Positions 23,881-36,888 of a stretch of 64,000 nt of DNA are shown in pieces. The first letter of the stretch is position 1. Each line of letters begins with the position of its first letter. Made by a program: the position numbers and the translations under genes. Source of the DNA: Diatrype stigma (taxonomy: Eukaryota > Ascomycota > Sordariomycetes > Xylariales > Diatrypaceae); contig JAKJXP020000021.1 in the NCBI GenBank assembly GCA_022225965.2, positions 124,001-188,000 on the forward strand, read 5' to 3'. The notes under the pieces were generated by a model, which did no database searches, had not been told where the DNA came from, and was given only the letters and a program-made list of their open reading frames with translations.

Positions 23881-24513
23881 TGGAGGCAGTATGCAACGAG
23901 GTATGCAACTACGAGTAGGGGGTCGAGTTAGCACTGGACAAAAGAACGGGGAGGGTTGGGATGAAAAGATGGAGAAAAAGACGATGAGCTCTGAGGCGAA
24001 AAGGCCCACTCCACTTCGGACCCGTGTTATTCGGCCAGAGAGATTGCACACTATTGACCTGCGAGGAGGCTACTGTATGAAGATAGCATACCGTACATAC
24101 GTACATGGTTATCTACGTACATATATTGCACGATAGTTACATGTACGCCATATTGGGAAGGGTTGGGGTGAGGTGAAGTGATGTGACGTCGAAATCAACT
24201 CACCACCACCTAGGCACTTTACATTATTGCTTACTTCTTTGCTTCTTTGCGTCTTCTTTGCTTTCACAGATGCCTCCAGAGATGCCCGGAGTCGCAATGC
24301 GTGTCTCCTGGTTCTGCCAGAGTCCGTCCGGCAGGCCAATCTCTCGTGCCGCCTCTCGTCAGTCACTAGGTATGTAGTTACAGTAGTTAATTATTAGTTA
24401 TGTTGAGTCGGCGGCAGAGTAACACAAGGTAGCATAGCAGAGGGAAACGAAGAGAGGAGACGAGATGAGAGACTCTGGGTGGACATTAGCAAAAGGTGGA
24501 TGCAACTGGGATG

Positions 24514-24543
24514 GGGGTTCGAGCTTGGCGCCTTTCGAACCCC
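24514..24543. repeat. Inverted repeat, 9-bp stem
   Basis: GGGGTTCGA is followed after 12 bases by its exact complement TCGAACCCC. It could form a hairpin in RNA or DNA. It does not fit into a tRNA cloverleaf. Confidence 0.6.
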
Positions 24544-26447
24544 ATGTCGCTCTCTCGCAGACCCCATCAACGCCTCCACCACCCTATGATCTTAGTGGCA
24601 GCCCATGCAGCAGTAGCGGGACCCCTGGAGCGACCGTCGAGTACTTAGCCATACCTTTCAGAGCCCAGTGCCGTAATGTGAACTGTGTAGGGCCCCGCCT
24701 GCGTTCGGGTTCGAGATCCATCGTATATCGACCTCTAGTGCCGGATGTGTAGTGTGTAGTGTTTAGCAGAGAGCCCTGCCTGCCTGCGGCCGAGGTGGCT
24801 CTGAAGCCAAATTATCCCTCTCTTCCTCTAGCTACTACTGTAGTCAGATGCTCAGGAGTGTAAGCAACCTCCTGCTGTTTCAACCTACGCCAGCGTTGCC
24901 TGCCATGTTAAGAAACTCGATGCGGCACGGCCGCCGTCCCAAAGGAAAAGGCCCCTTTCCTTCCTTCGGTAGAGACTAGGCTAACGCATGGTGGATAAGA
25001 CAGCCGGGCACAGCACAACAGGCCCGATGCTGCAGGTTCAGCGTCATACGGGTAGCCAGACGTGCGGATAAATGACAGGTCAGGATGTCCAGCTGCGTCA
25101 GGCTCTGCTTGCTTGCTTGCGATGGGACAGAGGGATGAGCCCTCGACGGTATGGCGACATCCAGCATAGGGTCCCGCATAGTCCTCAACATAGTAAGGCC
25201 GGCCCGGCGAGGTCTAGCTTCAACCAACCCAATAGCAACTCCAGCAACGGCGGGAGAGCAGAGTTGTGGTAAAGGGGCTGGAAACAGGGCTAAGAGAGGG
25301 TAACGAACAAATGAACGGGCAGTCCGCCGATAAGTCGGTGTTTCTAATAAATCGGAATGTCTATAATCAGGCCAGATGTATTAAGCGAACCGCCCAGAGA
25401 TCTCATCAAGTAAGCGATGCGACCCTTGATGATATCATCGTGGGGGTTTGCTATGTACGGCTGAATCGCATCGATATGTAAGTAACATGTAGCGAACGTT
25501 GCGATTAAGTCCCCGCCCCCTGCCGGCCAGCCTGCCCGTGGTCTGCAAGTCTGAGGCGTCGAAAAGCTGACAATGTCGACAGCGGGGGGAGGGGGATAGC
25601 CTTAACGGAAATGGCTTGCCGGTGTCTACACTATATGTCTCATATTCACTTCATATCCTAGCCTATATCGTTAGCCCGTCAGTCCCGTCAGTCCCGTCCA
25701 ACAGTTTTGTCGGTCTCGTATCTACTATCCCGTTCTCCTGTCTTGTTCGTCTGATGTCGAGATGTTGAGATGAACATCAGTCGTTGGAACAACAGATGCA
25801 TGTTGATAGTGCGGCTGGGTTAAGGTCGAATGGAGAGGGACAGATAGGCATCGAGGGAGTGGAATAGACAGTTCGGGTAATTGGTACAACTAATGGAAGT
25901 GAATTAAACTCCGGGGCTGGAAATGATTTGATCGGAGGCTGCGGATCTCTGTTCCGACCCCCGCAAATGCACCCCGGTCCTTGAATGGCCGGCATATTTC
26001 TGTGTACCTATTCCTGTGTACCTATTTCGGTGTACATGCAAATTCCAATGTTTCATGCCCTGATGTCGCATGCAGCTCCAAGGCTCTGTCCACATGCCTC
26101 ATGTAGCACTCCTATTGCCTCTACGACAGAGCTAAGTATATCGACCATGTTGGGACGAGCCGGCTGGCTACCGCGAACTATGGTTAGGAGTAGAAGACCA
26201 CGCAGAATTTCGCTGGCTGAATCCTCACTATCTTACCTATAAATCCTTCATAAGTACCCTGTCGCATTTTGTAATGTACCCGCTTACTCAACGCCTGCTT
26301 TCGTATTACTTTGTTGTGCCTTGTGTATAGACATGCATAGGTAGGTATCAAACTCGTCTCTAGCCGCCCCTATGCATCTTGTATATAGCAAATACACACC
26401 TAGATGAGTGAACGTAAGCCAGTCTTGTTAGCCTACGTATTGTCAGG

Positions 26448-26465
26448 TCGTCTCTCTCTCTCTCT
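26448..26465. repeat. (TC)n microsatellite
   Basis: Short run of TC dinucleotides in gene-free DNA. Confidence 0.7.
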
Positions 26466-27136
26466 CCTTCCTCTGTAGTTATTACTTGTGTTACCCTCGC
26501 TGCCGTGTTACCAACAGAGCCCCTGTTACTGTCGCCATCCCACTATCCAGAAGGACGGCGTAAGCTTTCAACCGCTTAGGGCTGCCCGACGTTTCATCCT
26601 GCTCTCGGCCCGAGAGCTAACTGCCTAACACTAGCTACCAGCAGCGAACACTGAACCGTGCCCAATTGCCAATCGTCTGGCAACAACGTTCTGAATTGGA
26701 TTATCGACCTGGTTAGCCGACGCTTTCGTATCAATACTATAGGGAGGCCTCGCTGTCTTCAGCCCTACTCAGTATACGGAGTACAATCTTAAAGATTTTG
26801 GCTAGTAGGGGAGAGGGCAGTGCTATGCCAATTGAGGCTCTTGCCCCCAGTGCATGGCGCAGCGTGCAGTAACTAGTATGTAGGGGCGTTGTGCCATAGG
26901 GACGAATCCTCCGAGATGGTGCATGTGCGGTGGGTGGCGGCGTTGACGGCAGCAATTAGGGATCTGGAAATTAGAGAAGTTAATACCAAAGCACCCATGC
27001 AAGAAATCCTATTTCCCACGACACGGTAATGTTCCGAACCAGACAGGGCCTGCTTCCCATCAAAGCAAGGAAATTACATGCAACGCCGAGAAATCGGGTC
27101 CTGTAGGTCGCCCAGCCCTGGGAGGTGTCCCACAAT

Positions 27137-27169
27137 CCCCAGTCCCCCAGTCCCCAGTCCCCAGTCCCC
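27137..27169 (-). repeat. CCCCAGT array, G-quadruplex motif on minus strand
   Basis: Four to five C-runs separated by AGT give GGGGACT repeats on the minus strand, a canonical G4-forming pattern with three-base loops. Confidence 0.65.
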
Positions 27170-27894
27170 TTGCGTGGTTGGTGGTTGGGTTCACCCGCTC
27201 GACCTAGTTGCCGAACTTCTAGTCACCATGCAGCCTGCCGTGCGAGAGCGTGCGAGAGCCCACTTCTGGAAAGGTAGCAGTCGGGCACGATAGCACGATA
27301 GGGCGCATCGTATCAAGGAGAAGCCATCGCCCGCTTTTGCGGGGATATCTCCTGATTTCCCGGTTCAACCTTGGTAAAGGTGGTAGAAGAAGTAAATCAT
27401 AGCTGCTCCTTTCAATGCGGTGTAGGGAGGACCGGCAGACACGTCCCGTCTATCTATTCCTCGGACAGATGAAGGGAGCCAGCAAAGTTGGATGGTGGTA
27501 GTAGGAATTAGTGGTGGCGGTGGCGGCCGTGGTGGGAGGTAATAGTTAATGGTTAGTTACCACTTGCTACGTAGGGTCTCTCTGTCTGACCAAGATGAGG
27601 TTAGATTTCTAGATACACTATAAGTTAGCCAGGTGGTCCTTGCTACTACTCCTACTGCGAAATGATTAATGATCCAGTGGATATCAACAACTATAGCACC
27701 GGCCGTTATATAGCTGTCTAGCTTCGACTCCGCGCGGCCAACAATTGGGCCGGGTGTTCAAATATTAGTTGCATTGTAGCCCCCACGAGGTCTCTGTGTC
27801 AGGGAGAGCGGGAAACTTAGCGCATGCATTATTATGGCTCCAACCTGACACCAACGGCGCCGAAGAACAGATCCGTATCGGTCTCTTGTCCGGA

Positions 27895-27927
27895 CCCATC
27901 CCCCATCCCCCATCCCCCATCCCATCC
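27895..27927. repeat. CCCCCAT tandem array
   Basis: About four copies of a seven-base CCCCCAT unit, followed by CATCCAAGG/CATCCAGGG repeats to about 27975. The minus strand has regularly spaced GGGGG runs. Confidence 0.7.
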
Positions 27928-28876
27928 AAGGCACCAAGGGCATCCAGGGCATCCAGGGACATCCAAGGGCCTCCAAGAGCTCACACCAACTGGATGGCCC
28001 CCCGCTCTTCTCCCGCTCCCTCCCTCCAGCAATCTGACCCCACCATATGAACGAACCGTCGCCGACGGTTCTTGAACTATGTAGTTAGTGAGCACATCAT
28101 GTTCCAAGGGATTCCTTCGTCTCTGTCGCCTCACCTCAAAGCAAAGGGGCGCCATGACAGCTTCAGTTGTGATGTGCCGCTAACTAACTAGTTACTATAC
28201 ATTGGTTCTGTGAATCTAGTTAACACAGGTCCCCGCCGTCCTTATGACCGAGGACCGCGGTTACATCCGCCGCGGCTTTCTTTTGATTTTCTTTTTCTTT
28301 TTCCTTGCTTGTTTTTTGGATTGATCTTGTCATCTCGCGTATCTATGACATGGCATGATTGGTGCAGATGGTAATATGTAACGCGATTTTGCAATTTCGA
28401 TAGGCTAACGAACAAGGATAAGTCAACGCCAGGTAGGGTTACGATTGAATAGTGCCAGACTCAACAGACTGATGTAGCATCCCCTCGCCCACTCCATCGC
28501 ACATGAAACCGCACTGTACCACCCGACTGCATACACAGATACCGCCAGCTTAGATAAACACTTATTTATGTACCTAGATATTTGCTTGACTATAAGCGTA
28601 CCATCCATTTCAACGCCAAATTCATGTGGTTTTGACGATTGCTATCAATCACTTCTCCCTCCAGAACTGGTAATTGAGGGGAGATGGGTCTCTGAACTTG
28701 AGACTCCCCCCAATGGCAGGTTCCGTCTCCCTCGACCCTGGCGCTTGGCGCTTGGCATAATGGGTCGAGTCTCCGGGATATCTCCTGGTGATCATCACGC
28801 TACGACGTCTAAAGTCGAGAGGGTAGTTATCTATCCGTCCTTTATCATGTTTCCATATCACGTTTCTATTGACTTA

Positions 28877-29135
28877 CGAAGGTCGCGGCCAAAAGTAAGT
28901 AGCCTCAGGTACGGCTTGGGACAGTATGGCAAATCTTCAAGCTTAACTGTGTTTAGGCCTAATACGCTGTAATACAGGTAATGCTAGCGCTTCATTCGCT
29001 GAAGCACATCAACTAAGCCCCCTTTGGAAGAAAAGCTTCCGGGGTCATTAGTGCTGAACACTGTATGTTACTGTACTCTGTGGCGTACTGTGGAGTAGTC
29101 TTATTATGGCTACTTACTTTTGGCCGCGACCTTCG
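28877..29135. mobile_element. MITE-like element 1 (28-bp perfect terminal inverted repeats, TA duplication)
   Basis: The left end begins CGAAGGTCGCGGCCAAAAGT and continues eight more bases; positions 28877-28904 are the exact reverse complement of 29108-29135. TA lies on both sides (28875-28876 and 29136-29137), the target duplication of Tc1/mariner/pogo transposons. The 259-base element encodes nothing, so it would depend on a transposase elsewhere. Its ends are related to those of the second element 2 kb away. Confidence 0.85.
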
Positions 29136-29462
29136 TAGTTCTAAGTGGAACAGAAACAGCTGCAGTGCTGAGTTAGTCTGGGTAGCGTGGGATTGGTACA
29201 TACGTCATTGTCCTGTTCGGACTGCTTCCAGCTCAACGTCCCATGTTGGATGTTGAAGATATATGCACAACATATAGTTAGGGTGTGGAATCATCCGCAC
29301 CGCCTGTCACAACCTTGAAATCGATGGCAGTAACTTCGGGTTTCCTTCTCATTCGCCCGATAGCCACTCGCCATCATTTCACTCTGGGACTGTCCTCAAG
29401 TGCTATCTTGTAGTAAATAGCCTGTACATGTAAATGCCCGGCATTCCGGTTGGACGATAACC

Positions 29463-29484
29463 CGGGATTTGATATCAAATCCCG
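29463..29484. repeat. Perfect 22-base palindrome
   Basis: The sequence begins CGGGATTTGA, is centred on TATCA/TGATA symmetry (GATATC core) and ends TCAAATCCCG; every base pairs with its mirror. Outer bases do not extend it. It is intergenic; function unknown. Confidence 0.9.
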
Positions 29485-30587
29485 CTATTGGTCTGAGCCA
29501 TGCTTGTTCATGCTATATGGTATAGAGAACAACACAGTATTTACTACTCATGTTCGTTGATCGGATTACGTACATAAATAGAGTTACTCTCATCCTTCTG
29601 GTCGAAGGCACCGACCCTGATGAGCTAGGCTAACGATGCTGATCTTTTGCCCTAGTGAGGAGTCGTAACCACATAAAGTTCGTAAAGTACAGTTCGTGTC
29701 GAGGCTTGGCTCGGTTTCCCTGCAGCTACAGCAATTGAACCCTGCCGGATACATCGTTCATTATTGCCGTTCTGGTAGGGATCGGATCACCACCGATGCT
29801 GGCCTGTGCTCCCTTATCCTGCCTCTCTGTACGACGTACTTAGCCTCTCTCAGATTCCATCTCCATTCAATTTCCCTTTCCAGAATCCTTGAACAGTTTT
29901 CGATGCCTCGTTGTTATATTGGGCTACTTCGTACTTTTGCCTGCGTGCCTAACTAACTCCTGCTAATGCTGCTAACGATGCTAGGGAACGTTGGAGTTTG
30001 AGTGTTGAGGCGTAGATGTAGATACTAATAACAACATGGCATCACGCACAGAACATGATTGGCTAGCAATGCATCAATGTCCTGTATGCGGAACATCCAG
30101 AATCGTCGACTTCCAAGAGCCCACCCTTTCCCCAAATAACTACGTAGTACAAGAGTTGCCTTAACTTAAGCTTGACCATGCAAGCTGCGTGACAAGCTCA
30201 AGCCGTCCTTGTCGATAATCAATGTCGATTATGATGATCTTGTCTTGATTGATTACATATTCATGATTATCCTTCTTTGAAGTGAAGCCACCGCTGGGTT
30301 TCCCATATTAGAAAGTGAGAATCTACATGTCTACACGACACCTACTAGTACGACGAGCAGCTCCCACGCCCGGCGAGGGCGACGGTTCGCCAACTATTTT
30401 TGGGACTGGTTCGATTGGACCATGTCGGATCTCCAGGGAACAGAGTTCGGCCTAAGCCTTAGCTAAGGCGGTGACCTATAGCCTAGGCTGTTTAGCATAC
30501 ACGCGTAATAACGACGGCGAGGAATTTAGGAGTAAGATCGGCCGCGTCTGTAGTGACTAGTTCGAATTGTCGGTTCAGGTCTTCCGC

Positions 30588-30622
30588 CCTCGCCTTCGCC
30601 CTCGCCCTCGCCCTCGTCTTGC
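30588..30622. repeat. CGCCCT hexamer array
   Basis: Five or six imperfect copies of CGCCCT/CGCCTT. An open frame across it reads as an Ala-Leu repeat but has no gene-like flank. Confidence 0.65.
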
Positions 30623-30896
30623 TTGGTGTGCGTTGTCCATCGCTGACTCTGCAATGTGGTGTGCATTTTCCTTCATTCGCGCGACGAATTTTGGGTGCCA
30701 AAGCAAGACCCCGGTTCCCGGTTCGACAGCTGCGCCACTTCGAACGTGGGCGTTCAGCTCGGGAACCGCACAGACCCTGACGGACATTTTGCAGGTGTGT
30801 AATATAGTTCAGATGATTCAAGGTTGGGCAAGGATGTTACATACTGCATATATCGTACAGTACCTGTAGCTCTGTAATGATATTACACGTTATATA

Positions 30897-31170
30897 CGAA
30901 GGTAGCGGCCAAAAGTCGGTTAACACAGCTACTTCCACTTACAGTACATACAAGCATTTCTATGTACAGTATACATAAGACTTCGGGGACTCAGTGCTAT
31001 GGCATAGCGCTAATACCGCTAAAGCTCTTTGCTTTAGCGGACCTTTCCAGGCACATGATACTGTATTATGCGCCAGGTAATTATATAAGCAAAGTATACA
31101 GTATATATAAGCCAAAACTACACTAGGGGGGTCTGTCCAGATGTAAACCGACTTTTGGCCGCTACCTTCG
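30897..31170. mobile_element. MITE-like element 2 (25-bp perfect terminal inverted repeats, TA duplication)
   Basis: The left end begins CGAAGGTAGCGGCCAAAAGT and pairs perfectly for 25 bases with the right end finishing at 31170. TA flanks both sides (30895-30896 and 31171-31172). The first 20 bases differ from those of element 1 at one position (A for C), so the two belong to one family or to sister families. Inside, 31016-31040 forms a 10-bp perfect stem with a 5-base loop (CCGCTAAAGC / GCTTTAGCGG). No coding capacity. Confidence 0.85.
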
Positions 31171-31172
31171 TA

Positions 31173-34100
31173 ATATCTAATGTATTATCTACCTTCAGAC
31201 TTGGTTCGACACGATGCGCATGACTACAGGTTTATTGCCCGTGACGTAGTGCCTCGAGGGGCTTCGGGCGAACAATGCTTTGCCAGGTTGTGGTTGTAGC
31301 CTCGACTTGGCGCATTTAAGGCTGGCTACCCTCCTAACTAGTCCTGCCCGCTCTCCTACCCCTCTCACCCATCCCGCTGACGATGTTGCTGTTGCACTAA
31401 ACTACCGGGATGACCCTCGGACTGGAGGCGGGATTCCCTGGCCACATCTCGGGCAGGGCTTGCGAAACCAGTAGGAGAATTCTCTGGGAAAGTCTCCAGC
31501 GGGTTGGTCAGATACAGTACAACCAGGAACACGGTGGTTTGACACGCCTGGAGTCGGGGTGGTCAAGGTACGAACGAAGTACCTGAAGATCTCATCTGTC
31601 GGTCGCGGAAGATGTTCGTTTCCGTGCAACTTCTGTAAAGGAATCGACACGGCATTCCAAAGTGATGTGCAATGCAATGTCTTGAGGCCTCAAACGTGAG
31701 GCGGTGGTGCCTGACCAGGACGGCAGGCATGGGCTTAACCTCCCCACCTTAGGAGATAAGATCCAGACGATCCCGACGTGGTTTGTATGTAGTCGAACGT
31801 GCCCCCAGCTTGCACTTCGTTTCTCGTCTCTCGTTGCTCCGAACCACGCCGGAATGGAGTAGGACAAGGACATGGGCTTCTGCCACTCACTCGATTCTGA
31901 CAGGCTAATGCGGCTCCTGCCGCCCTTCGAGCCTAAGCCTCACCCAGCTCCTGGGGGGGTTCCCGGTCCCGCGTCTCCACTACCGCCCAGACCTCCGCGA
32001 CCTACCTACGACCACTCAAGGCGCAGATCTCCCGCTGAGGCCCTCCGGAAAATCGACTTGTCAAGGCGGCGGTGCCTCGTTGTCGTCATAGGGTCCTGAT
32101 AGCCTCTAGCGGCCTCTGATAGCCCGTGAGACTCGGGTATACTGGCATCCGCGTTGAGATTGGCACCGAGGTGAGTTGGCGACTGCAGTAAGGACCACTA
32201 TCGGTTGATAGGTCAAGTTTACCTCTCGACCGAGCTCCGCAATACCACCCAGTAGTGCCAATGCCGAATAGTGGCGTGGAGCTAGGCGAGCCTTAATTGT
32301 TGCTCGCCCCCGCTATCAACAGCAACGCTGAGCTTTGGTTTGGCGTCATTTACCTTACAGAAACTTCCTACAGGTGTTGATATGTCTCTTCAAATCGCCA
32401 GCGGCACGTCCCACGTTTGGTACTTCATTCGCCAGGCTTGTTAAAATGGAGCTCGTAGAATCCCGTAGGCCGTGGGTGAAGCCACGAACCATAATAGCTC
32501 ATCGTCATATTAGTACCGGAGTTATACAGTGGCTATTCTGTTTTCCTAAGAAGATGCAACACAGCAAAACATTTCTCAGACTGCAGAATTACTATGAGGA
32601 TCAGCGCTTAATCCGTCTAGGCCTTCCAGCAAATGACTCTAGAGCAGGGCGAACAGGTCACCATCACAATCTTGGCTTGACCAGGTGAAAGGAGGAACAC
32701 AATGTCGTGGCGTCATGACACAGCGTTGCGAGAACGACCAGTGATTTTGCTAAGAGCATGCTATGGCTAACAAGATGTATTATGAGCCATTGATACAAAT
32801 TATGAAATGGTATTCAGTCGAGTAGCTATATCAGCCCCCATTGCGTCTTGTTTGCTAAGTGCACACAAGATGGCGGAATGGACACCGGCAAGCCTAGGTA
32901 GGGTATTCCCCTAAGCACATCCATCTCCTCAGCAAGTTCTGGGGGTGGAGTTTGTTCCCCATAGCAAATGTTTACGAGATGGATTCGTCACTTCATTTTG
33001 TACCTCATTTCCATGAACTTGTATCAAATATGTTTCGTAAAGTCAAGCCTTTTTTTGTAACTTACTGTACCTTGATTAAAAAAGCGTTGGCAGAGTCTGA
33101 ACTACGAGGTTAAGCTACCATGCCCTCTCTTACGCCGATGATTGATATGGTAGTTCCCACGAGCGGTGACCTAACCAACTGTACACCCCCGGAGACTATT
33201 ATGAAGGTATTTAAGCCACTTTCAGTTCATTCCAACAAGATGTCGGGCTCATGCCGAAAGCTCTTGATTGCTAACTTGGGAACTCCTTGCATGAATATCT
33301 TGTACTCCCCCTACCTTCTCTCTCCACGATAAACTCGGCCCAGCGGATATCTCGCCGACGCCGTAATCTCCGCTGAAATAACCCCAGCACATATCCATAT
33401 ATCTATCTTTATCTAGACCAGGGCCGAGAAAAGAGGACGAAGCTCGGACAGATCTCTCCGATGTGCTGAGCCGTAGTCACATGAGACGGGCAGCCCGCGG
33501 TCGGTGTGCATGTGGCGTATGCAGAGCCTGGGGTAAGCCAGTCAGTGGTGCTGGCCAATCGACGACCGCGTATTTGTCATATCACAACGCTATCGGTCTT
33601 CTCGACGAGGACAGCAGTCAATGGTCGTGGGGCGTGGTGTGGTGTCCCCTATTCGCCCATTAATATGGCGCTTACATATGTGCCTACCTTGTTGATAACC
33701 CCCAGGTAGGAGCACAGGGATATCCCGAAGGAAGGGAAAATGTGACAACTGACAGGTTTGATGAAAAGGAAAGAGATTTTGTCCCCGGCCGAGAGATGCT
33801 TTTTGCAGATACGTCCTCCCAATCGAGACTACCTTATCGAAGTATCAATCATTTCTCGGATCGAACCCATCACGAATCGGAACATCACCGATGCGTCGCA
33901 AGATAGGTCACGTAGTGATGGATAACAGCTAACCGCGTCTTCGCCTATGTACCAATCAGGTAGGGAGGTATAGAAGCTGTTGGTTGCTTGACAGGGTCGC
34001 TTATCGAGATCTGACACTTTGATGTAACATGTTTTCGCAATCACCTACGCCGCTTTGCTTCCTGGGTCACTTTGAGGGACCCCTGATCATGCAGGAATGC

Positions 34101-36888
34101 CTGCCTGACTACCTCGACGATCAAGCCTCGTTTGAAGATCCCGGTGAGCTGTGGCCGCCGACTCCTTGAAGAAGGCGGATGGAATATCGATCAACTGCCC
34201 TGCTTCTTTCCCTGCTTTCTCTAGCCGGCGAGTGCATGTCACCGGCACTTTTACATGGGATCTTGCAGAGAAAATGGGCAGATGTGATGGTGCAGTGCAG
34301 CGCGCCACGATGTATCCTCGATGAGCGTTGTGCGTATGCGGCCTCCCTTGCAGAATCGAATCGTTGGCTGTCTAACATGCAGTTACTTGCATGTAACGGG
34401 AGCGCCCGCTGCTTTGTGACTGCACGGTAAGCCGGCACGGCTCGCATTCTCGCATCTGTTCGTCAGTCCCATCTCCGATAGTCGCAGCTGTTGAAAGGCT
34501 TATAACGTCCAAGGTATTGGGTGATCGGCAAGATTGGGTTACATTCGAGGTTGCTGACACGATCAACACCTAATACAATCTTGCCTGCGGACCCCGCTTG
34601 ACCTGAGCCTCATAGATGCAGGTAATATAGGGCCCGCTCCTCTGTGATCGCGAAGGCTTTCCAGGCAACGGGTTCTGCTCCCGAGGAAAGATACAACGGT
34701 GGATCGGAGCAAACCGGAGAGTCGAGCTGATATGACGTAAGGCTAGAATCTAGACACAACATGCAAATCACCGGAGGCTAGAATCGAGATCGCGGAGTAA
34801 CCGTATCGTGGGGGCGGCATGCAATGCTACACTGCCGCACGTCCCGGCGCTTGGGTGTATACTAAAAAGCTTTGCCAGACGCGGAAATAAAAGGGACTTA
34901 ATCAAGTCGCCAAGGGCCATGATAAGACCCCTGTGTGCTGCTTACGAAGAAACGTAACGGCTGCCCCTGATGGGCTCAGAGACGACGGTGTGCCTCAGCC
35001 GTTACAGATTTTCTCGCAAAGAATTCTATTTTCGTAATTCTCAGTGACTACAGACCTAAGCGAGTTGTAAAATCGTACGATGATCATCAAAACACCAACT
35101 ATTATGGATGATTACATATCATTTTGATTTATATCAAAGTTTGTTCGACGTGATATATCGGAGGGGATAGCATTATTCCTTGTTCGGTCCGCCATCATGG
35201 ACCCGTCGGAACCAGGGAGACGGAAAGGCGGCCCGAACCCAAGCCACGGCGATGCCATTGAACTGGTATATCGGCTTACAGTCATTTGGACCCCTTTAGT
35301 ACCTTTATAGTCATTTATATCGTAATCTTTTTAGCATTGAACTGTGTTGTTATTAATTGCCTCCTAATTGCATATAATGTAAGAACAAAAGCCTCAGCTA
35401 TACTACCAATGAGAATGTAGCTATCACCATGGCATTTGACGAGTCCAAAACCCCCTTTCTTACGCATTAAGTGGTGTACCTGGATGAGGAGTAGGAAGCT
35501 AAGACGTTTAGCTGCACAGCCTTGGTTTGTTCCGATATTAACTGATAAGTCGTATTCTATTTCGATTTCAGATGCCGTGATACTTTCACTCCTGGCATAT
35601 ACTCGAACCGTTTAAGGTTCTAATGCAAACATCTAGCTTAGGGATTCTCATATTGAGGCCAGTAACCGCCACATCATTATACCAAGTCTTATTAGCTTTG
35701 TATATACCAACATGAGTGATATAACACGGAGGCCCGATAGTATCGGCCGAAACTGGGTTAGATGAAGATACGAACAAAAGTAGTGGTGATCATATACGCT
35801 TTACACGGCGGCATACGACCCTTCCACCCCTTATTTCTAAGACCACGTAGGCGGTAGATGTGGCCAATCCCGGCGTATCCGTCGGTAAGAGTGACTAGTA
35901 GCTTTGACCGGATGGCTCTCCCAGCATACAACGTTAAATGTTTGCTGATGCTGAACCTGCAACATTCTATTCGTTCGTGGTGCCTAGAACCTTTGATGTC
36001 CGGTGTACACGTCAACGAAAAGGCCTAGGAGTCCACATTTGTATTGAGTGAGAGGAGAAATTTGCCGATTGCTGCAAGCAGTCAGCAAGTAAGCAAGCAG
36101 CATCTGCTGATGATCATATCAACTCAACATACATACATAAGATCGACAGCTCGCGACTTGTGCCGTAGACGGTCTCCTACGCGAGGGAACGAGGCAAAAA
36201 ATGATATATCATATGTAGACTCGATGATCTCCCTCAACTTGAAAAAATTACCTTGGTCGCTCGCGTGCTTGTCATAGACGAGGTACATTGAGCTACGAAA
36301 GGGTACTACAGCGTAGGACACACCGGTATGCACAGCTCGTACGATACTGACTATGCGAAGCAACCATTGGAATAGACTGCTTGAGGGCCACAATCGTGTT
36401 ATAGCTGAACGATATAACTTGGAATCCGAAAACCCCGGGCGGTCTCTCGGGGATACATACACCGACTCTACATTATGATGGTGAGTGACAAAAGGCGGTA
36501 TCTAGAGTATTCTTCTATCATACAACGAAGTCTACCAATGCGACAGGAGTGATGCAGTGGCATTGCATGACCACACACTTGTTAAAGATGCTTGCTTGGG
36601 TGGAGATGATGTCCAGCCTGATCTATTGGTTCAAGGTGGATGCGAATGCTACTTACTGACTCTTATCCAGGATACTGGATCCTTTGATTTGCAATCCTAC
36701 GTTGGAGTTCCCACTGGTGTCGTTCTGGGCAGAGGTTACGACCTGGACATGGCCAGGAACCGAGTATGTGGGTTCAACAGGTTTACCGAGACAGGAATAT
36801 ACGAGTTTGCACGGTGAAAAACCATTACTATTAACATTTATCCACTAATTACCTACTTTACTGACGATACATAGGCGTTAAACCACGT
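31173..36888. other. Gene-poor region, part 2
   Basis: No gene recognised in 5.7 kb. Two stretches gave a second look: minus-strand frames around 35.4-36.0 kb and a plus-strand frame near 36.6-36.8 kb. Neither shows a family motif. Local AT-richness rises at 35.0-35.4 kb. Confidence 0.5.

Larger units (their letters stand above)
23054..28874. other. Gene-poor region, part 1
   Basis: No gene or RNA recognised on either strand across 5.8 kb. Open frames are short and lack motifs. The first 500 bases should hold the promoter of the divergent Zn2Cys6 gene. Low-complexity arrays within it are listed separately. Base composition resembles flanking gene-bearing DNA rather than the AT-rich block at the window end. 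Confidence 0.5.
29138..30894. other. Gene-poor spacer between the two MITE-like elements
   Basis: No gene recognised. It holds a perfect palindrome at 29463-29484 and a CGCCCT/CGCCTT hexamer run at about 30588-30622. Open frames here are compositional artefacts. Confidence 0.5.

Noticed and set aside
24690..24740. tRNA-like T-arm sequence GGTTCGAGATCC
   Set aside because: The flanking bases do not pair into a T stem, and no acceptor or anticodon arm can be drawn around it.
30553..30869. Frames with Ala-Leu runs (ALAFALALALVLL) that mimic a membrane segment
   Set aside because: They are produced by a CGCCCT hexamer repeat and have no gene-like context.
35386..36015. Minus-strand frames with protein-like stretches such as GYAGIGHIYRLRGLRNKGWKGR
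   Set aside because: Could be a decayed gene, but I could not match any family and stops interrupt every continuation.
36557..36817. Plus-strand frame with DTGSFDL, resembling an aspartic protease active site
   Set aside because: Too short, lacks the second active-site motif and flap region, and overlaps no supporting exon.
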